Below, in pieces: positions 1 to 7,069 of a stretch of DNA of 64,000 nt. The first letter of the stretch is position 1. Every line of letters begins with the position of its first letter. The position numbers and the translations under genes were made by a program. This DNA comes from Paracidovorax citrulli (GTDB lineage Bacteria > Pseudomonadota > Gammaproteobacteria > Burkholderiales > Burkholderiaceae_C), in NCBI RefSeq assembly GCF_900100305.1, contig NZ_FNEY01000016.1, positions 1 to 64,000 on the forward strand, in the 5' to 3' direction. The notes under the pieces are model-generated. The model did not search any database. It was not told the origin of the DNA and saw nothing but the letters and a program-made list of their open reading frames with translations.

Positions 1-327
1 CCAACATCGGCGTACGCATCGAGCGCGTCATGACCGACAACGGCTCTGGCTACAAAAACGCCTTCCGCGCGGCCTGCGAGGAATTGGGCATCCGCCACAT
101 CCGCACGCGGCCCTATACGCCCAAGACCAACGGCAAGGCCGAGCGATTCGTACAGACCAGCCTGCGGGAGTGGGCCTATGCCAGACCCTACGAAAGCTCA
201 GCCCAACGCACGGCTGCCCTGCAGCCCTTCATTGACGGCTACAACTGGTGCCGGCCACACTCCGCGCTCGGCCATCAGCCTCCCATCACACGCATTCCGG
301 GTGTGAACAACCTCGTGAGACTCAACA
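1..327 (+). mobile_element. Right end of an IS481-family insertion sequence
   Basis: Only the right end of the element is in the window. The terminal inverted repeat reads outward as TGTTGAGTCTCACGAGGTTG on the minus strand (about 308-327) and ends in the TGT/ACA terminus usual for this family. Directly outside it is CCTAGG (328-333), containing the CTAG target known for IS481. The left end and the second target copy lie outside the window, so transposition competence cannot be judged. Confidence 0.85.
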
Positions 328-332
328 CCTAG
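3..332 (+). CDS. IS481-family transposase, C-terminal part (5' end outside window)
   Basis: This is the carboxyl half of a DDE transposase, the enzyme that cuts and joins the IS ends. The reading frame is open from the first bases, so the N-terminal helix-turn-helix and the first catalytic Asp are outside the window. The second catalytic Asp is visible in MTDNGSGY and the catalytic Glu in TNGKAERF, followed by the REWAYA and [11 protein letters not shown] motifs typical of IS481. The last codons run through the terminal inverted repeat. The stop codon TAG (330-332) is supplied by the CTAG target sequence, not by the element, as in IS481 itself. It faces rnhA and overlaps it by four bases. Confidence 0.9.
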   Translation, partial: NIGVRIERVMTDNGSGYKNAFRAACEELGIRHIRTRPYTPKTNGKAERFVQTSLREWAYARPYESSAQRTAALQPFIDGYNWCRPHSALGHQPPITRIPGVNNLVRLNT

Positions 333-808
333 GCCCGGCCCAGGGCCTTGTCAACGCCCTTGTTGGCGAGCGCATCCGCGCGTTCATTGCCGGGATCGCC
401 CGCATGGCCCTTCACCCAGCGCCAGTCGATCACGTGGCCGCCCCCGGCCACGAGGTCATCGAGCCGCTTCCACAGCTCCACGTTCTTCACCGGCTGGCCG
501 GATGCCGTGCGCCAGCCCTTTTTCTTCCATCCCTGGATCCACTCCGTGATGCCCTTGCGCACGTACTGGCTGTCGAGATAGAGCGTGACCGCGCACGGGC
601 GCTTGAGCGCGCCCAGGGCCTCGATCACGGCCAGCAGTTCCATGCGGTTGTTGGTGGTGCCCAGCTCCCCCCCGAACAATTCCTTTTCCAGCGCGCCCGA
701 ACGCAGTACCACCCCCCAGCCGCCGGGACCCGGATTGCCCTTGCAGGCCCCGTCGGTATAGATCACAACCTGATTCAAAACTCGCTCGCTTCCTTTGTCG
801 TCATTCAT
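329..808 (-). CDS. rnhA: Ribonuclease HI
   Basis: Degrades the RNA strand of RNA-DNA hybrids in the cytoplasm (Okazaki primers, R-loops). The 159-residue product is close to the usual 155. The four acidic catalytic residues sit in [37 protein letters not shown] and GNERADALA, so it looks intact. The chosen start gives MNDDKGSE; longer upstream reading runs into the methyltransferase gene. Its stop codon TAG (331-329) lies inside the CTAG hit by the IS481 element, so the insertion left the protein unchanged. In E. coli and many proteobacteria dnaQ adjoins rnhA; here that side is occupied by the IS. Confidence 0.95.
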   Translation of the reverse strand: MNDDKGSERVLNQVVIYTDGACKGNPGPGGWGVVLRSGALEKELFGGELGTTNNRMELLAVIEALGALKRPCAVTLYLDSQYVRKGITEWIQGWKKKGWRTASGQPVKNVELWKRLDDLVAGGGHVIDWRWVKGHAGDPGNERADALANKGVDKALGRA

Positions 809-821
809 AGCTTCCGCTTCT

Positions 822-1667
822 TCATCGGCCGCCCCGCCGCCGTGGCGCGCCGCCGGGCTCCGGCCCGGCGCGCTGCGCCACCGGCACGGTCGCGGCGCGC
901 GCCTGCGGGGCCTGGCCGGTGCGCCAGGACGGCTCCAGCAGGCGCATGCCATGCACGCGCTTGACGGCCACCACCATGTAGGCGGCCCCGAGTATCGGCC
1001 ACCAGCGCGCGCCCACGGCATCCAGCCACTCGTACCGGTCGAGCCAGCGCGCGCTGCGCACCGCGGGGCGGTAGGCACCGAAGCTGATGGTCTCGATCTC
1101 GAAGTTCAGCAGCCGCAGCCAGTCGCGCAGCCGCCAGTGCCCGATGAACTCGCCCACGTCGGGCAGATAGAGCCGCCCCCCGGCCCCCAGGCGCTGGTAC
1201 AGCCGCACGCGGCGCTGGCGCAGGCCCCAGAGGCTCACGGGATTGAGCCCGCTCACCACCAGCCGCCCTTCCGGCACCAGTACCCGGTGCACCTCGCGCA
1301 GCGCGGCATGCGGATCCACGCTGAGCTCCAGCGCGTGCGGCAGCAGCACCAGGTCGAGACTGTTCTCGGGAAACGGCAACGCCACCGGGTCGGCCAACAG
1401 CGCCGCGCGCACGGGGCCGTCCGCCGGTCCGGGCTCCACCTGCGCCGGCGGCGGCCACAGCAACGCCTCGGCAGCGCCGAGCGCCAGCCAGCGGTGCGGC
1501 ATGCGGTTCGCCCGCAGCCCCTGCAGCCCGGGCATGCCCAGCTGCAGCGCATGGAAGCCGAACACGTCGGCCACCATCTCGTCGTAGCGCTCCTGCTCCC
1601 ACGCCAGCAGGTAGCGGCCGGGCGGTGAGTCGAACCAATGGTGCAAACCTATAATTTCGTCGCTCAT
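822..1667 (-). CDS. SAM-dependent class I methyltransferase (YafS-like)
   Basis: A 281-residue cytoplasmic protein of the methyltransferase type 11 family. The segment [21 protein letters not shown] (roughly residues 100-120) and the following [15 protein letters not shown] match the SAM-binding and post-motif regions. The substrate is unknown. The C-terminal tail (about the last 40 residues) is Ala/Arg/Pro-rich and probably unstructured. It sits between rnhA and gloB, the same position as yafS in E. coli. The start [12 protein letters not shown] is preferred. This puts its ATG (1667-1665) head-on with the gloB ATG, sharing two bases, so each gene's 5' signals lie inside the other coding region. 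Confidence 0.85.
   Translation of the reverse strand: MSDEIIGLHHWFDSPPGRYLLAWEQERYDEMVADVFGFHALQLGMPGLQGLRANRMPHRWLALGAAEALLWPPPAQVEPGPADGPVRAALLADPVALPFPENSLDLVLLPHALELSVDPHAALREVHRVLVPEGRLVVSGLNPVSLWGLRQRRVRLYQRLGAGGRLYLPDVGEFIGHWRLRDWLRLLNFEIETISFGAYRPAVRSARWLDRYEWLDAVGARWWPILGAAYMVVAVKRVHGMRLLEPSWRTGQAPQARAATVPVAQRAGPEPGGAPRRRGGR
1650..1655 (+). promoter_or_regulatory. Candidate -10 element of gloB (perfect TATAAT)
   Basis: A consensus TATAAT lies 10 bases before the gloB ATG. Transcription from it would start at about 1662-1666, giving an mRNA with almost no 5' leader. No convincing -35 is seen at the normal distance. The element lies inside the 5' coding end of the divergent methyltransferase gene. 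Confidence 0.45.
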
Positions 1668-2448
1668 GAACTTGCTGCCGCTGCCCGCTTTCGCCGACAA
1701 CTACATCTGGATGCTGCACGACGGCCACTCGGCCGCCGTGGTCGATCCAGGGGAGGCCGGCCCGGTGCTGCAGGCCCTGCAGCACCATGGCCTGGCACTG
1801 CAGGCGATTCTAGTCACGCACCACCACGGCGATCATGTCGGCGGCGTGGCGGCGCTGCGCGAGGCTACCGGCGCACCCGTGTACGGCCCGGCGCGCGAAT
1901 CCATTCCCCAGCCGGCGCAGCCGCTGGCCGATGGCGACACGCTGCAGGTGCTGGGCCTGCGCCTGTCCGTGATCGACGTGCCCGGCCACACGGCGGGGCA
2001 CATCGCCTACCACGCCGCGGACGCCGCGGGCGGCCCGCTGCTCTTCTGCGGCGACACGCTGTTTTCCGGCGGGTGCGGCCGGCTCTTCGAGGGCACCCCC
2101 GCCCAGATGCAGCATTCGCTCGACCGGCTCGGGGCGCTGCCGCCGGAGACGCGGGTGTGCTGCGCCCACGAATACACACTCTCGAACCTCGCTTTCGCGC
2201 GGGCCGTGGAACCAGGCAACGCGGCGCTGCTCCAGTACAGCCATGACTGCGAGGCGCTCCGCGCCGCCGGGCAGCCCACCCTGCCCTCGCGGCTCGGCAC
2301 GGAGCATGCCGTGAACCCCTTCCTGCGGGCGCGGGAGCCCGCCGTGGCCCGCGCGGCGCAGGGCTTCGACCCGCGTACCGACGCCGCCGACCCGGCCTCG
2401 GTGCTGGCGGCGCTGCGCCAGTGGAAAAACGAATTCCGACCGACCTGA
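1666..2448 (+). CDS. gloB: Hydroxyacylglutathione hydrolase (glyoxalase II)
   Basis: Hydrolyses S-lactoylglutathione to lactate and glutathione, the second step of methylglyoxal detoxification. The 260-residue protein starts with [15 protein letters not shown] as glyoxalase II enzymes do. It carries the metallo-beta-lactamase metal motif [10 protein letters not shown] (residues 51-60), then [25 protein letters not shown] and CCAHEYT. The ending FRPT and the NPFLR motif fit the substrate-binding C-terminal domain. The start is fixed by this conserved N-terminus. No Shine-Dalgarno sequence is evident. mltD follows after 4 bp, so the two are probably co-transcribed. Confidence 0.96.
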   Translation: MNLLPLPAFADNYIWMLHDGHSAAVVDPGEAGPVLQALQHHGLALQAILVTHHHGDHVGGVAALREATGAPVYGPARESIPQPAQPLADGDTLQVLGLRLSVIDVPGHTAGHIAYHAADAAGGPLLFCGDTLFSGGCGRLFEGTPAQMQHSLDRLGALPPETRVCCAHEYTLSNLAFARAVEPGNAALLQYSHDCEALRAAGQPTLPSRLGTEHAVNPFLRAREPAVARAAQGFDPRTDAADPASVLAALRQWKNEFRPT

Positions 2449-2452
2449 CCCC

Positions 2453-3997
2453 ATGAAACTACTGCACATCCTGGGCCTCGCGAGCGTGCTCTGGCTCACC
2501 GGCTGCGCGGCGCCCGGCACCCCCGGCAAGGACGCCCCGGCCACCCCCTCCAGCACGACAGGGGGCACCACGCCCACCCCGCCCACGGCCGGCTCCCCTC
2601 CTCTGCGTCCCATCACCGCCGGGGACGCCAGCCACTTCGGCGTGACCTCGCTGGCCGCGCCCACCGACCTGTGGGACCGCATCCGCCGCGGCTTCTCCAT
2701 GCCGGACCTCGACCAGGACCTGGTGCGCGACCGCGAGCTCTGGTATGCGAGCCGCCCCGACTACATGCAGCGCATGACCGAGCGCTCCAGCAAGTACCTC
2801 TTCCACATCGTGGAGGAACTGGAGTTGCGCGGCATGCCCACCGAACTGGCGCTGCTGCCCTATATCGAGAGCGCCTTCAACCCCATGGCCGTCTCCAGTG
2901 CCAAGGCCGTGGGCATGTGGCAGTTCATGCCCGCCACGGGCAGCGACTACCAGCTCAAGCAGAACGCCTTCCGCGACGACCGGCGCGACGTGCTCGCCTC
3001 CACCCGCGCGGCACTGGACTACCTGCAGCGCCTCTACGGCACGTTCGGCGACTGGCACCTGGCCCTGGCCGCCTACAACTGGGGCGAAGGCAACGTGAGC
3101 CGCGCCATCGCCCGCAACCAGAAGATGGGCCTGGGCACCAGCTACACCGAGCTGAACATGCCGGCCGAAACCCGCATGTACGTGCCCAAGCTGCAGGCGG
3201 TGAAGAACATCGTCGCGCACCCGGAGCGGTTCAACACCGAGCTGCCGCTCATCGAGAACCACCCCTATTTCCAGACAGTGGACATCACCCGCGACATCGA
3301 CGTCTCGCTGGTGGCCAGCCTGGCGGGCGTGCGCGAACAGGACTTCCGCGAGCTCAACCCGTCTCTGCACAAGCCCATCATCCTCGCGGCCGGCATGCCG
3401 CAGATCCTGCTGCCCTGGGACAACGCACAGGTCTTCCGCAAGAACCTGGAGGCCTACACCGAGGGCCAGTACGCGAGCTGGACGGTCTGGAGCGTGCCCA
3501 CCACGATGAGCGTGTCGGCGGCGGCGCAGCGCGTCGGCATGAGCGAGACCGACCTGCGCAACGTGAACAAGATCCCGCCGCGCATGCTCATCAAGGCCGG
3601 GTCGGCCCTGATGGTGCCCCGCAGCAACACGACGCAGGCCGACGTGCCCGGGCAGCTCGCCGACAACGGCCAGGTCGCCTTCACCCCCGAGATCGTCACC
3701 CGCCGCACCACGGTGCGCGCCGGCAAGCGCGACTCGGTGGCCACCATCGCGCGGCGCTACAAAGTCACCACCGCGGACGTCGCGACCTGGAACGACGTGA
3801 AATCCACGGCCTCCTTCAAGGCCGGCGAGGCGGTGGTCGTGTATCTGCCCGTGCGCATGACGTCCGGCGCCTCGGCCAGGAGCAGCAGCCGGAGCAGCCG
3901 GCAGTCGGCGGCTCCGTCCAGGAGCACGGCGAAGAAGGCCTCGGCGCCCGCGCCGTCCCGCAAGGGCGGAACCCCGTCGCACGTGAAGAAGCGCTGA
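2453..3997 (+). CDS. mltD: Membrane-bound lytic murein transglycosylase D with LysM domains
   Basis: Cleaves peptidoglycan glycan strands with formation of 1,6-anhydro ends, at the periplasmic face of the outer membrane. The N-terminus is a lipoprotein signal peptide with lipobox LTGC (Cys18), followed by a Pro/Thr-rich linker. The SLT catalytic domain spans about residues 105-260, with the catalytic Glu139 in LLPYIESAFNP, then GMWQFMPATG and ALAAYNWGEGNV. Two LysM-type peptidoglycan-binding repeats follow, at about 345-395 and 410-465. A basic Ser/Arg/Lys-rich tail ends the protein. The gloB-mltD adjacency is also seen in E. coli. Confidence 0.94.
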   Translation: MKLLHILGLASVLWLTGCAAPGTPGKDAPATPSSTTGGTTPTPPTAGSPPLRPITAGDASHFGVTSLAAPTDLWDRIRRGFSMPDLDQDLVRDRELWYASRPDYMQRMTERSSKYLFHIVEELELRGMPTELALLPYIESAFNPMAVSSAKAVGMWQFMPATGSDYQLKQNAFRDDRRDVLASTRAALDYLQRLYGTFGDWHLALAAYNWGEGNVSRAIARNQKMGLGTSYTELNMPAETRMYVPKLQAVKNIVAHPERFNTELPLIENHPYFQTVDITRDIDVSLVASLAGVREQDFRELNPSLHKPIILAAGMPQILLPWDNAQVFRKNLEAYTEGQYASWTVWSVPTTMSVSAAAQRVGMSETDLRNVNKIPPRMLIKAGSALMVPRSNTTQADVPGQLADNGQVAFTPEIVTRRTTVRAGKRDSVATIARRYKVTTADVATWNDVKSTASFKAGEAVVVYLPVRMTSGASARSSSRSSRQSAAPSRSTAKKASAPAPSRKGGTPSHVKKR

Positions 3998-4030
3998 CGG
4001 GAAAACGCTGGCGGGCGCCGTCCGCGCCCG

Positions 4031-4183
4031 TCAGATCCTCAGGTTGTGCATGCCCACCAGCCCGAGCACGCCGATGAGGATGAGGTAGAGCGCCACGATG
4101 AAGTTGAGCAGACGGGGCATCACCAGGATGAGGATGCCCGCGATGAGGGCCACGAGCGGGCCGATGCTGAGGTTCAGTGTCAT
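4031..4183 (-). CDS. Small DUF3096-like membrane protein (50 aa)
   Basis: A 50-residue protein, MTLNLSIGPLVALIAG at the start and GLVGMHNLRI at the end, made of two hydrophobic helices (about 8-22 and 28-46) separated by MPRLLN. The pattern fits the DUF3096 family of very small inner-membrane proteins; function is unknown. A good AAGGA ribosome site lies 9 bases before the ATG, which supports translation. It stands alone between mltD (convergent, 33 bp away) and the solute-binding protein gene on the same strand. It is short enough to be missed by automatic calling. Confidence 0.75.
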   Translation of the reverse strand: MTLNLSIGPLVALIAGILILVMPRLLNFIVALYLILIGVLGLVGMHNLRI

Positions 4184-4346
4184 GAAAGAAAGTCCTTGGG
4201 ACGGGGTTGGAGGCTGGTTGCGGGCATCCGCTGGCGCGGCCGGCCCGTGCCCGGACGCCGTTTGCCGGGCAGTGGCCGGAATCTAACGCCGCGCCGTGGC
4301 GCCGCGGTGTCGGACCATGGCGCCACTTCGGAGCACGCCGGCGTTC

Positions 4347-5408
4347 TCAGGCGTTGAACTTCGCCTTGGCCTTGCGCGCATATTCGTTGGTGTAGGTGCG
4401 TCCCAGGTCCACCTTGGAGGCGGCCCATTCCGGCCGCAGCCGCGCCAGCGCGCGCAGCGCCGTGGCGGGGCCGTCGTCGGGCATCATGCCGTCCGGAGAG
4501 AAGGTGTCGCGCACCTTGTGGAACGCCGCCATGTAGGTACTGCGGTCACCGAGCAGGTCATCCTGCGGCACCACGCGCATCAGGTCCGCGGCGCTGGCCG
4601 TCTGCAGCCACTTGAGCGCATGCACCATGGCATGCACGAGCGCCTGCGACACGGCGGCATACTGCTGCACGAACGCCCGGGGCGCGTACAGGCTCGAAGC
4701 AGGCATGGTGCCGCCGAAGAGCTCCTGCGACGCCTTCAGGGTGCGCGTGTCGCAGAGCAGCCGCACTTCCCCGTGCTGCTCGAGCACGCTCACCACGGGA
4801 TCGGCATGGCACAGCGCATGGACGCGGCCCTGGCGGAGCGCGGCCAGCGCGCCGCGGCCCGAGGCCCCCACGCCGATGAAGGAAATACCCTCCAGCGACG
4901 CTCCGTTCTGCGACAGCGCCAGTTGCGCCAGCATGTGGGTGGACGAACCCGGCGCCGTCACGCCCACCCGCAGGCCCTTGAAGCTCTGCACGCTGCGCAC
5001 GGGCCAATTGCGCGCGGAAGCGGCGAAAGCCAGTTGCGGCGCACGCCCCTGCAGCACGAGGGCGCAATAGTCCTGTCCCTGCAATTGCCGGCGCAGCGTG
5101 TGGTCGTAGCCTCCGCAGCAGACGTCCGCCTCCCCCTGCTCCACGGCCTGCAGCGCGAGCGCCCCGCCAGCGTAATCCCGGATCGCCACGTCCAGGCCCT
5201 CGGCCCGGAAAAAGCCCAGTTGCCAGGCCACGGTGAGGGGCAGGTAGTAAAGCAGTCCGGCGCCCCCCACGGCCACCCGCACCCGCCCCTGCGATGCTGC
5301 GCTGAACGGCGGCGCGAGCACCTGGGCGCGGGCCCCTGCCAAGCCGGCGAGCGGCAGGGACAGGGCCATCGCGCCCAGGCGCCTGCGGCTGAAGGACAAC
5401 GGTGTCAT
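4347..5408 (-). CDS. ABC-type solute-binding protein (SsuA/THI5-like, NMT1 family)
   Basis: A 353-residue secreted protein of the family that binds sulfonates, nitrate, taurine or thiamine precursors for ABC importers. The N-terminus SRRRLGAMALSLPLAGLAGARA has a twin-arginine-like motif before the hydrophobic stretch and a signal-peptidase site after ARA, so Tat export is possible. The mature part has the family pattern GAGLLYYLPLTVAWQLGFF, GLRVGVTAPGSSTH and GRVHALCHADP. No permease or ATPase gene lies next to it, so it is an orphan or works with a transporter elsewhere. The substrate cannot be told from sequence. Confidence 0.85.
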   Translation of the reverse strand: MTPLSFSRRRLGAMALSLPLAGLAGARAQVLAPPFSAASQGRVRVAVGGAGLLYYLPLTVAWQLGFFRAEGLDVAIRDYAGGALALQAVEQGEADVCCGGYDHTLRRQLQGQDYCALVLQGRAPQLAFAASARNWPVRSVQSFKGLRVGVTAPGSSTHMLAQLALSQNGASLEGISFIGVGASGRGALAALRQGRVHALCHADPVVSVLEQHGEVRLLCDTRTLKASQELFGGTMPASSLYAPRAFVQQYAAVSQALVHAMVHALKWLQTASAADLMRVVPQDDLLGDRSTYMAAFHKVRDTFSPDGMMPDDGPATALRALARLRPEWAASKVDLGRTYTNEYARKAKAKFNA

Positions 5409-5426
5409 GGAACGGAGCGTGATTTA

Positions 5427-5441
5427 TGCTGCAGTGCAGCA
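5427..5441. promoter_or_regulatory. Palindrome TGCTGCA-G-TGCAGCA upstream of the solute-binding protein gene
   Basis: Perfect 7-bp arms around one base, starting 19 bp upstream of the ATG at 5408. The position suits an operator for the solute-binding protein gene, but the regulator is unknown and the match could be chance in GC-rich DNA. The rest of 5409-5571 shows nothing clear. Confidence 0.3.
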
Positions 5442-5571
5442 ATCGTGCCCGAAAAGCGCTCGACCGGTACCGGGGAAAATCCCTGTAAACCACAAGGAAA
5501 ATCAGGAAAACGAAGCCGGAACAGGTCCGGCGGGCCGGCACCTGGCGCGCGGTACCCGCCCGCGGGCACGG

Positions 5572-5976
5572 TCAGCGGTAGCCCAGGAAGAAAATGGCCG
5601 TGTTGACCGCGAAGGCACCCAGCCAGACGGCGCTGCGGATGGCAGGCATGTCGGAGACGTACATCAGCACGTAGAACATCCGCAGCATCACGAACGCCAG
5701 GGCCAGCAGGTCGAGCAGGGTCTGCGCGGCGCCCAGCTGGTGCGCGACGATCACCGCGCCGATGAAGAACGGCAGGCACTCGAAGGTATTGGACTGGGCT
5801 GCGAGCGCGCGGGCGCGCCAGTCGGTCTGCCGCGCTGCCCAGCCGCGCGGATCGTGGTTGTCCGCGGCCCTGAACCCGCCGCGCTTGGCCAGCACGGCGC
5901 AGGCGACCGGCATGAGCGCCATCGCGAAAACGCACCAGTACGCCACGGTGAAGCGGGCGATGTGCAGGGAATTCAT
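5572..5976 (-). CDS. MAPEG-family membrane protein
   Basis: A 134-residue integral membrane protein with four hydrophobic helices (about residues 6-27, 58-80, 83-102, 112-131). The segments RALAAQSNTFECLPFFIGAV and RMFYVLMYVSDMPAIRSAVW match the MAPEG family, which in eukaryotes includes glutathione-dependent enzymes. Bacterial members of this type have no proven role. The start MNSLHIARF is preferred over a longer reading into recR. It lies 34 bp after recR on the same strand and may be the last gene of the dnaX-ybaB-recR transcript. Confidence 0.82.
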   Translation of the reverse strand: MNSLHIARFTVAYWCVFAMALMPVACAVLAKRGGFRAADNHDPRGWAARQTDWRARALAAQSNTFECLPFFIGAVIVAHQLGAAQTLLDLLALAFVMLRMFYVLMYVSDMPAIRSAVWLGAFAVNTAIFFLGYR

Positions 5977-6010
5977 GTCGATCTTCCAGAAGGGCGCGGC
6001 GCAGTCCGGG

Positions 6011-6610
6011 CTACCGCCGGTCCACGAGGGCATGGGCGATGGTGCCCAGGTCCACGTATTCCAGTTCGCTGCCCACCGGCACGCCGCGCGCCAGACGCGT
6101 CACGTGCATGCCGCGCGCCTTGAGCGTTTCGCTGAGGGCATGCGCGGTCGCCTCGCCCTCGGCCGTGAAATTGGTGGCGAGGATGACTTCCTGGACCACG
6201 CCGTCGCCGGCGCGCTCCAGCAGCTTGCCGAAACCGATGTCCTTCGGCCCGATGCCGTCCAGCGGCGACAGCTTGCCCATCAGCACGAAGTACAGCCCCC
6301 GGAAGGCGCCGGTGCGCTCGAGCGCGGCCTGGTCCGCGGGGGTCTCCACCACCGCCAGCCGGGAGGCGTCGCGCGACGGATCGAGGCAGGTCGAGCAGAC
6401 CTCGCCCTCGGTGAAGGTATGGCAGCGCGCGCAGTGCCGCACCGACTGCGCGGCGTCGTGCAGCGCGCGCGACAGCACCTCGGCGCCCTGCCGGTCATGC
6501 TGCAGCAGGTGGAACGCCATGCGCTGGGCCGACTTCACCCCCACGCCCGGCAGGCGCCGCAGCGCCTGCACGAGGGCATCGAGGGAATGCATGTCGGAGC
6601 CGGGCGCCAT
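6011..6610 (-). CDS. recR: Recombination protein RecR
   Basis: Part of the RecFOR machinery that loads RecA on gapped DNA. It shows the helix-hairpin-helix [20 protein letters not shown], a four-cysteine zinc finger (CARC and CSTC), and a Toprim domain beginning [10 protein letters not shown] and including [12 protein letters not shown]. The length of about 199 residues is normal. Three starts are possible: a GTG at 6619, the ATG at 6610 chosen here, and an ATG at 6592; none has a strong ribosome site. The order dnaX-ybaB-recR is widely conserved in bacteria. Confidence 0.93.
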   Translation of the reverse strand: MAPGSDMHSLDALVQALRRLPGVGVKSAQRMAFHLLQHDRQGAEVLSRALHDAAQSVRHCARCHTFTEGEVCSTCLDPSRDASRLAVVETPADQAALERTGAFRGLYFVLMGKLSPLDGIGPKDIGFGKLLERAGDGVVQEVILATNFTAEGEATAHALSETLKARGMHVTRLARGVPVGSELEYVDLGTIAHALVDRR

Positions 6611-6627
6611 GGCGGGCACGCCGCCGG

Positions 6628-6960
6628 TCAGAACGGGAACTTCATGCCGGGCGGCATGCCGGGCATGCCCGCGGTCAGCTTGCCCATCTTCTCCTGCGAG
6701 GTTTCCTCGGCCTTGCGCACCGCGGCGTTGAAGGCGGCGGCCACCAGGTCTTCGAGCATGTCCTTGTCGTCCGACAGCAGGCTCGGGTCGATGGTGACGC
6801 GCTTCACGTCGTGTTTGCAGGTCATCAGCACCTTGACGAGGCCGGCGCCGGATTCGCCCTCGACCTCGATCAGGGCGAGTTCGTCCTGGGCCTTCTTCAG
6901 GTTGTCCTGCATGGCCTGGGCCTGCTTCATGAGGCCGGCGAGTTGTCCTTTGTTGAACAT
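6628..6960 (-). CDS. ybaB: YbaB/EbfC nucleoid-associated protein
   Basis: A 110-residue DNA-binding protein of the EbfC family, which binds DNA as a dimer and is found between dnaX and recR in most bacteria. The N-terminal helix [18 protein letters not shown], the central [14 protein letters not shown] strand pair and the Gly/Met/Pro-rich tail [11 protein letters not shown] are typical. The start is fixed by the conserved N-terminus. It lies 109 bp after dnaX and just before recR. Confidence 0.94.
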   Translation of the reverse strand: MFNKGQLAGLMKQAQAMQDNLKKAQDELALIEVEGESGAGLVKVLMTCKHDVKRVTIDPSLLSDDKDMLEDLVAAAFNAAVRKAEETSQEKMGKLTAGMPGMPPGMKFPF

Positions 6961-7069
6961 GGGGTTCCTTTTCTCTGAGGGTCGAAATCGAAAGCGAAAA
7001 ATCAGGTGGGGCCGGCGGGACGGTGCGTCGGGCGGCGAGCGCGGACCGCGCGGCACGTCATGCGGGCCT

